Shown here: piece after piece, positions 60,232 to 64,000 of the stretch
Layout: each line of letters begins with the position of its first letter
Position numbering within the stretch: the first letter of the stretch is position 1
Source of the DNA: Paramarasmius palmivorus
Taxonomy: Eukaryota; Basidiomycota; Agaricomycetes; Agaricales; Marasmiaceae
NCBI GenBank assembly: GCA_037176845.1
Contig: JAYKXP010000067.1
Location: 62,001 to 126,000 of the forward strand
Direction: 5' to 3'
DNA length: 64,000 nucleotides
Notes under the pieces: generated by a model
What the model was told of the DNA's origin: nothing
The model's input: the letters and a program-made list of their open reading frames with translations, nothing else
Databases searched by the model: none
Position numbers and translations under genes: made by a program

Positions 60232-62546
60232 ATGTCGATTCATCAATCGCTTGCGACAGACTATGGTCTCCTTGTCCCCTCTCTGCTCTTTCTCTTGCCT
60301 TGGATTCTCTACAAGGCTCTGAAAATCGGGAAACGCGACTCCTTTCTCCCTCCAGGCCCTCCGACAATTCCGATCCTTGGGAATCTGCACGTATTTCCAC
60401 TTGAAGATGCCTATCTAAAGTACGCCTCTCCATCGTTGCAGCTTCATCTCTTCGGCTCGTTATAACACCTCATCACAGATTCAACGAGTGGGCTCGCCAT
60501 TACGGCGATATTTTCTCATTGAAGATTGGCCCAGGAACAGCTGTTGTCATTAGCAGTATGGAGGCAGTCAAGGGGCTTATGGAAAAGCGAAGTACGACAA
60601 CATCGGATCGTCCAAAGAATCATATGGCCGAGAAAATAACACAAGGATTGAACATGGTCATCTGCCCCTACAGTAAGCTCTTTGTAGATTATGATTCACC
60701 TCGTCACCTCAGGCTAAAAATCGATGTCTGCTGACAGCGGATACATGGCGAGCCCTGCGCAAAGCTTCTCATACAATACTTACCGCAAAGGCAGTCGAAG
60801 CGCATCTACCTATTCAGGTATTCGATCTACTCATAACCAAACGTTTCTCTTATCGAGGCATTAGAGAGCCGAGGCTTGTCAAGTCATGCACGACCTACTG
60901 AATGATCCAGAGGTAATGCACGTGAAACCTCCGAATAATTAGCTCACGCTTCTGTGTGTTTGTAGAACTTTTTCAAGTATGTCGGACGATACAGCAACTC
61001 CGTGACTATGTCGATCCTCTTTGGAAAGCGCTGCCCTCGTTACGAGTCCGCCGAGTCGGCTGCATTTTTCAGGGCTAATGATTCTTGGAATCATGCTTTG
61101 TCCCCCAGTATTCCACCAGTAGATCTGTTCCCGTTCTTGGATTACCTGCCGGAGAAGATAGCTTGGTGGAAGAAGCTGGCCAGGGAGACGCGTCAGCTGC
61201 AGCGCAATCTATATTTTGGACTGGTAGATGAATGTGAGGCTCGGATGAAGAGAGGGGAGCACAACGGGGCGTTCATGGAAGACTTGCTCAATCAACAGAA
61301 TGACCTTGGACTGACAAGAGAGTTAGTCGGGTATGTTATTCATTATCTCTTACTCAAGTAACAGTGTTGTCAACATTTTTCTTGTACAGGTACTTGGGAG
61401 GCGTCCTGCTCGAGGGAGGCAGCGAAACAACCGCATCTTTCCTCAGAAGCCTTGTGCTCTTTCTCGCTGCTTTCCCTGACGTACAACGAAAAGCCCAAGA
61501 GGAAATTGACCGTGTGGTAGGGCATGAAAGGTCACCGGTACTTCAAGATATCGATAATCTTCCCTACATCCGAGCATTGATTCAAGAAGTATGCCTCTAG
61601 AATTACGAGTGTTCACCATGGCCTGATGGCATTTCTACGACAGGCACACCGTTTTCATCCGGTAGCTCCGCTTGCGATACCACATAGTGCTTCTGCCGAC
61701 GAGGAGGTATGTCTAGCAATTAGCCTCCACCGCGTAGTCACACTCAGTGCCTTTGGCCATAGTATCGCGGGTACATCATACCGAAGGACACGACCATCTT
61801 CGTTAACACTTGTGAGTGTCTCATAGGCTCTCACTGATCTTCCCTCTGATAAATTTCACAGACGCAATCTTTCACAACCCTGGTTTGTGCTCCTAGTTAT
61901 TCACATATCGGCGATGGAGTTCACGTATGTATAGATTACTTTGAAGACCCAGAGAAGTTCAATCCCGACCGATACATGAAGCAAGAGTTTGGAACAAAAC
62001 CTGGTGTTGATGTCAGAGCTTTCCGCAATAACATTTCGTTTGGATATGGGAGAGTATGTTTGCATGATTCTGTGTACAAAACACCTCTCAATCTTAATAC
62101 TCTTTTCTAGAGAATATGCCCCGGGATGGGCCTTGGAGAAAATTCACTGGTGCGTTGTCATTCTGATTCGTATCACGATGATCATGTTCAAATCTCTGGT
62201 CCTTCACCCATTTTAGGCGCTTAACACGATGAACTTTGTCTGGGCGTTCGACTTCAGGCCTCCGAAGGATAGCATGGGGAACGAAATCCCTGTCAGCCAT
62301 GATATCTACGAAAAAAGGGTGAGCATGTTTACGATGTAGTGACGACGCTACTCGCTGACGTACTCAACATATCAGGGAATACTTCCCATACCATATCCCT
62401 TTAAATGCTGTATTGAGCCGAGGAACGCCAGCGTCGCAGAGATTATCGAGCGTGAATTCCATGAATCTACTGAAACATTCGTCAAATTCGAGAGGGATCT
62501 TGCGGCAGAGGACAGGGAATGGGTAGACAATCTGCGTAAGACCTAA
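60232..62546 (+). CDS. Cytochrome P450, CYP-3
   Basis: This is the second gene of the array, in the same subfamily as CYP-2. MSIHQSLATDYGLLVPSLLF anchors the protein; the hinge FLPPGPPTIPILGNLHVFPL follows. Conserved blocks are KIGPGTAVVISSMEAVKGLM, SILFGKRCPRYESAES, EGGSETTASF, the K-helix E|AHR pair, PEKFNPDRYM and FGYGR|RICPGMGLGEN, ending DNLRKT-stop. About 515 residues. Most introns differ from those of CYP-2 by only a few bases, pointing to recent duplication. Two changes relative to CYP-2 are visible: a Gly for Arg in KIGPGTA (shared with CYP-4) and Lys for Thr in PEKF. It looks functional. Confidence 0.9.
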
Positions 62547-62904
62547 CGTATACAGGACCTCCAGATAGTCAAATTCAACTACATACTTATGTACCGACAT
62601 ATCGATAGCCTTAGCTCCTTGACATCGATACTATATATTTTTGCTGAGCTATCGGTATTATCCAGAAAGGCTTGGCCTCAGCCATGCCGTGGGAATAACG
62701 GGTTTCTTTGTCTATGACCGGGACCCTCAAGAGCGCTGTTAAAGCTGCCCATCCTGACACCACCTCGACTGAATCCTCTTGCGGCATTCTTCGGTTGCCA
62801 TGGACAATGCTCGGATCCACCCTGCGATAAGGACACGGGGTCACCATGGAACGCCAGAAGCTAAATAGAGAATTTGGAGAGTGGTTTTTTCGCTTGCGCC
62901 CACC
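62547..62904. other. Spacer between CYP-3 and CYP-4
   Basis: About 360 bp, similar to the CYP-2/CYP-3 spacer but lacking the palindrome-bearing segment. Confidence 0.45.
62863..62870 (+). promoter_or_regulatory. Shared AAATAGAG element, CYP-4
   Basis: AAATAGAG lies about 42 bp before the CYP-4 ATG. Confidence 0.45.
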
Positions 62905-64000
62905 ATGTTGAATCATCAATGGCTTGCGACAGACTATGGTCTCCTTGTTCCCTCTCTGCTCTTTCTCTTGCCTTGGATTCTCTACAAGGCTCTGAAAACC
63001 GGGAAACGCGACTCCTTTCTACCTCCAGGCCCTCCGACAATTCCGATCCTTGGGAATCTGCACGTATTTCCACTTGAAGATGCCTATCTAAAGTACGCCT
63101 CGTCATTGCAGCTTCATCTCTACGACTCTTTATAACTCCTCATCGCAGGTTCAATGAGTGGGCTCGCAGTTACGGTGATATTTTCTCATTGAAGATTGGC
63201 CCAGGAACAGCTGTTGTCATTAGCAGTATGGAGGCAGTCAAGGAGCTCATGGAAAAGCGAAGTACTACAACATCAGATCGTCCAAAGAACCATATGGCCG
63301 AGAAGATCGCGCAAGGATTGACTATGGTCATGTGTACATATTGTAAGTGCGATTCAACTCGTCACCTCAGGCTGAAAATTGATGTCTGCTGAAAGCGGAT
63401 ACATGGCGGGCCCTGCGCAAGGCTTCTCATACAATACTTACCGCAAAGGCGGTCGAAACACATCTTCCTATTCAGGTACTAGTATTCGATCTGTTCATAA
63501 TCGAACGATTCCCTTATCGAGGCATTAGAGAGCCGAGGCTTGTCAAGTCATGCACGACCTACTGAATGACCCAGAGGTAATCCACACGTTGGAACCTCCG
63601 AATAATTGGCTCACGCTTCCATATGTTTGTAGAACTTTTTCAAGTACATTGGACGATACAGCAACTCCGTGACCATGTCAATCCTCTTTGGAAAGCGCTG
63701 CCCTCGTTACGAGTCCGCCGAGTCGTTAGCTTTCTACAAGGCTAATGATGCCTGGAATCATGCTCTGTCTCCTAGTATTCCGCCAGTAGATCTGTTCCCA
63801 TTCTTGGATTACTTGCCAGAGAAGATAGCTTGGTGGAAGAAGCTGGCCAGGGAAACGCGAAGAATGCAGCGTGACCTGTATTTTGGACTTGTAGATGAAT
63901 GCGAGGCTCGGATGAAGAGAGGGGAGCACAATGGGTCTTTCATGGAAGACATGCTCAATCAGCCGAACGAGCTTGGGCTGAATAGAGAGCTGATCGGGTA
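62905..64000 (+). CDS. Cytochrome P450, CYP-4 (partial, runs off the window)
   Basis: This is the third array member, truncated by the window edge about half way. MLNHQWLATDYGLLVPSLLF anchors it, followed by FLPPGPPTIPILGNLHVFPL and KIGPGTAVVISSMEAVKELM. SILFGKRCPRYESAESLAFY and DLFPFLDYLPEKIAWWKKLA come next. The last visible codons are NRELIG, at the intron that precedes the I-helix exon in the other copies. An intron acceptor before the SDTW exon reads GAAAG instead of GACAG but is still usable. It is probably a full gene continuing to the right; whether the haem exon is intact cannot be seen. Confidence 0.85.

Overview
The window looks like nuclear DNA of an agaricomycete (mushroom-forming basidiomycete), probably a wood- or litter-decomposer. 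Genes are broken by many short GT-AG introns (mostly 45-65 nt). The contents include fungal CBM1 cellulose-binding modules, CE16 acetylesterases, GMC oxidoreductases, an exo-beta-1,3-glucanase, expanded cytochrome P450s and the basidiomycete DUF6534 membrane family. All assignments come from reading motifs and splice sites by eye; no database search was run.

Layout. 1-3.7 kb: gene-poor, with one Ser-rich hypothetical gene (2617-3234, minus). 3.7-11.5 kb: four head-to-tail minus-strand copies of a secreted CBM1-CE16 acetylesterase, each about 1.65 kb with a TATA box 40-50 bp before the ATG. 14.0-19.8 kb: two tandem plus-strand GMC oxidoreductases (aryl-alcohol oxidase type). 20.2 kb: a two-exon small secreted protein. 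22.0-24.0 kb: GH5_9 exo-beta-1,3-glucanase. 24.2-25.1 kb: ubiquitin C-terminal hydrolase (minus). 25.3-29.2 kb: two tandem NmrA-like/atypical SDR genes (minus), separated by a repeat-bearing insertion-like block. 30.2-34.8 kb: two DUF6534 seven-helix membrane proteins (minus). 35.8-38.3 kb: RhoGAP-like protein. 41.5-42.6 kb: UbiA-family membrane prenyltransferase or terpene cyclase. 43.7-46.0 kb: P450 (minus). 47.2 kb: possible small protein. 48.2-50.8 kb: Cys-motif, acidic low-complexity protein. 54.0-57.0 kb: F-box protein. 57.5-64.0 kb: three tandem P450s of the same subfamily; the last runs off the window.

How the parts may work together. The left third is a secreted plant-biomass toolkit: cellulose-targeted deacetylation of hemicellulose, with aryl-alcohol/GMC oxidation that can supply H2O2. 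The right third looks like a terpenoid-type metabolic locus, with a UbiA-type enzyme and four closely related P450s, interrupted by apparently unrelated housekeeping or regulatory genes. Local tandem duplication dominates: CE16 x4, GMC x2, NmrA x2, DUF6534 x2 and CYP x4. Long gene-poor stretches separate the clusters.
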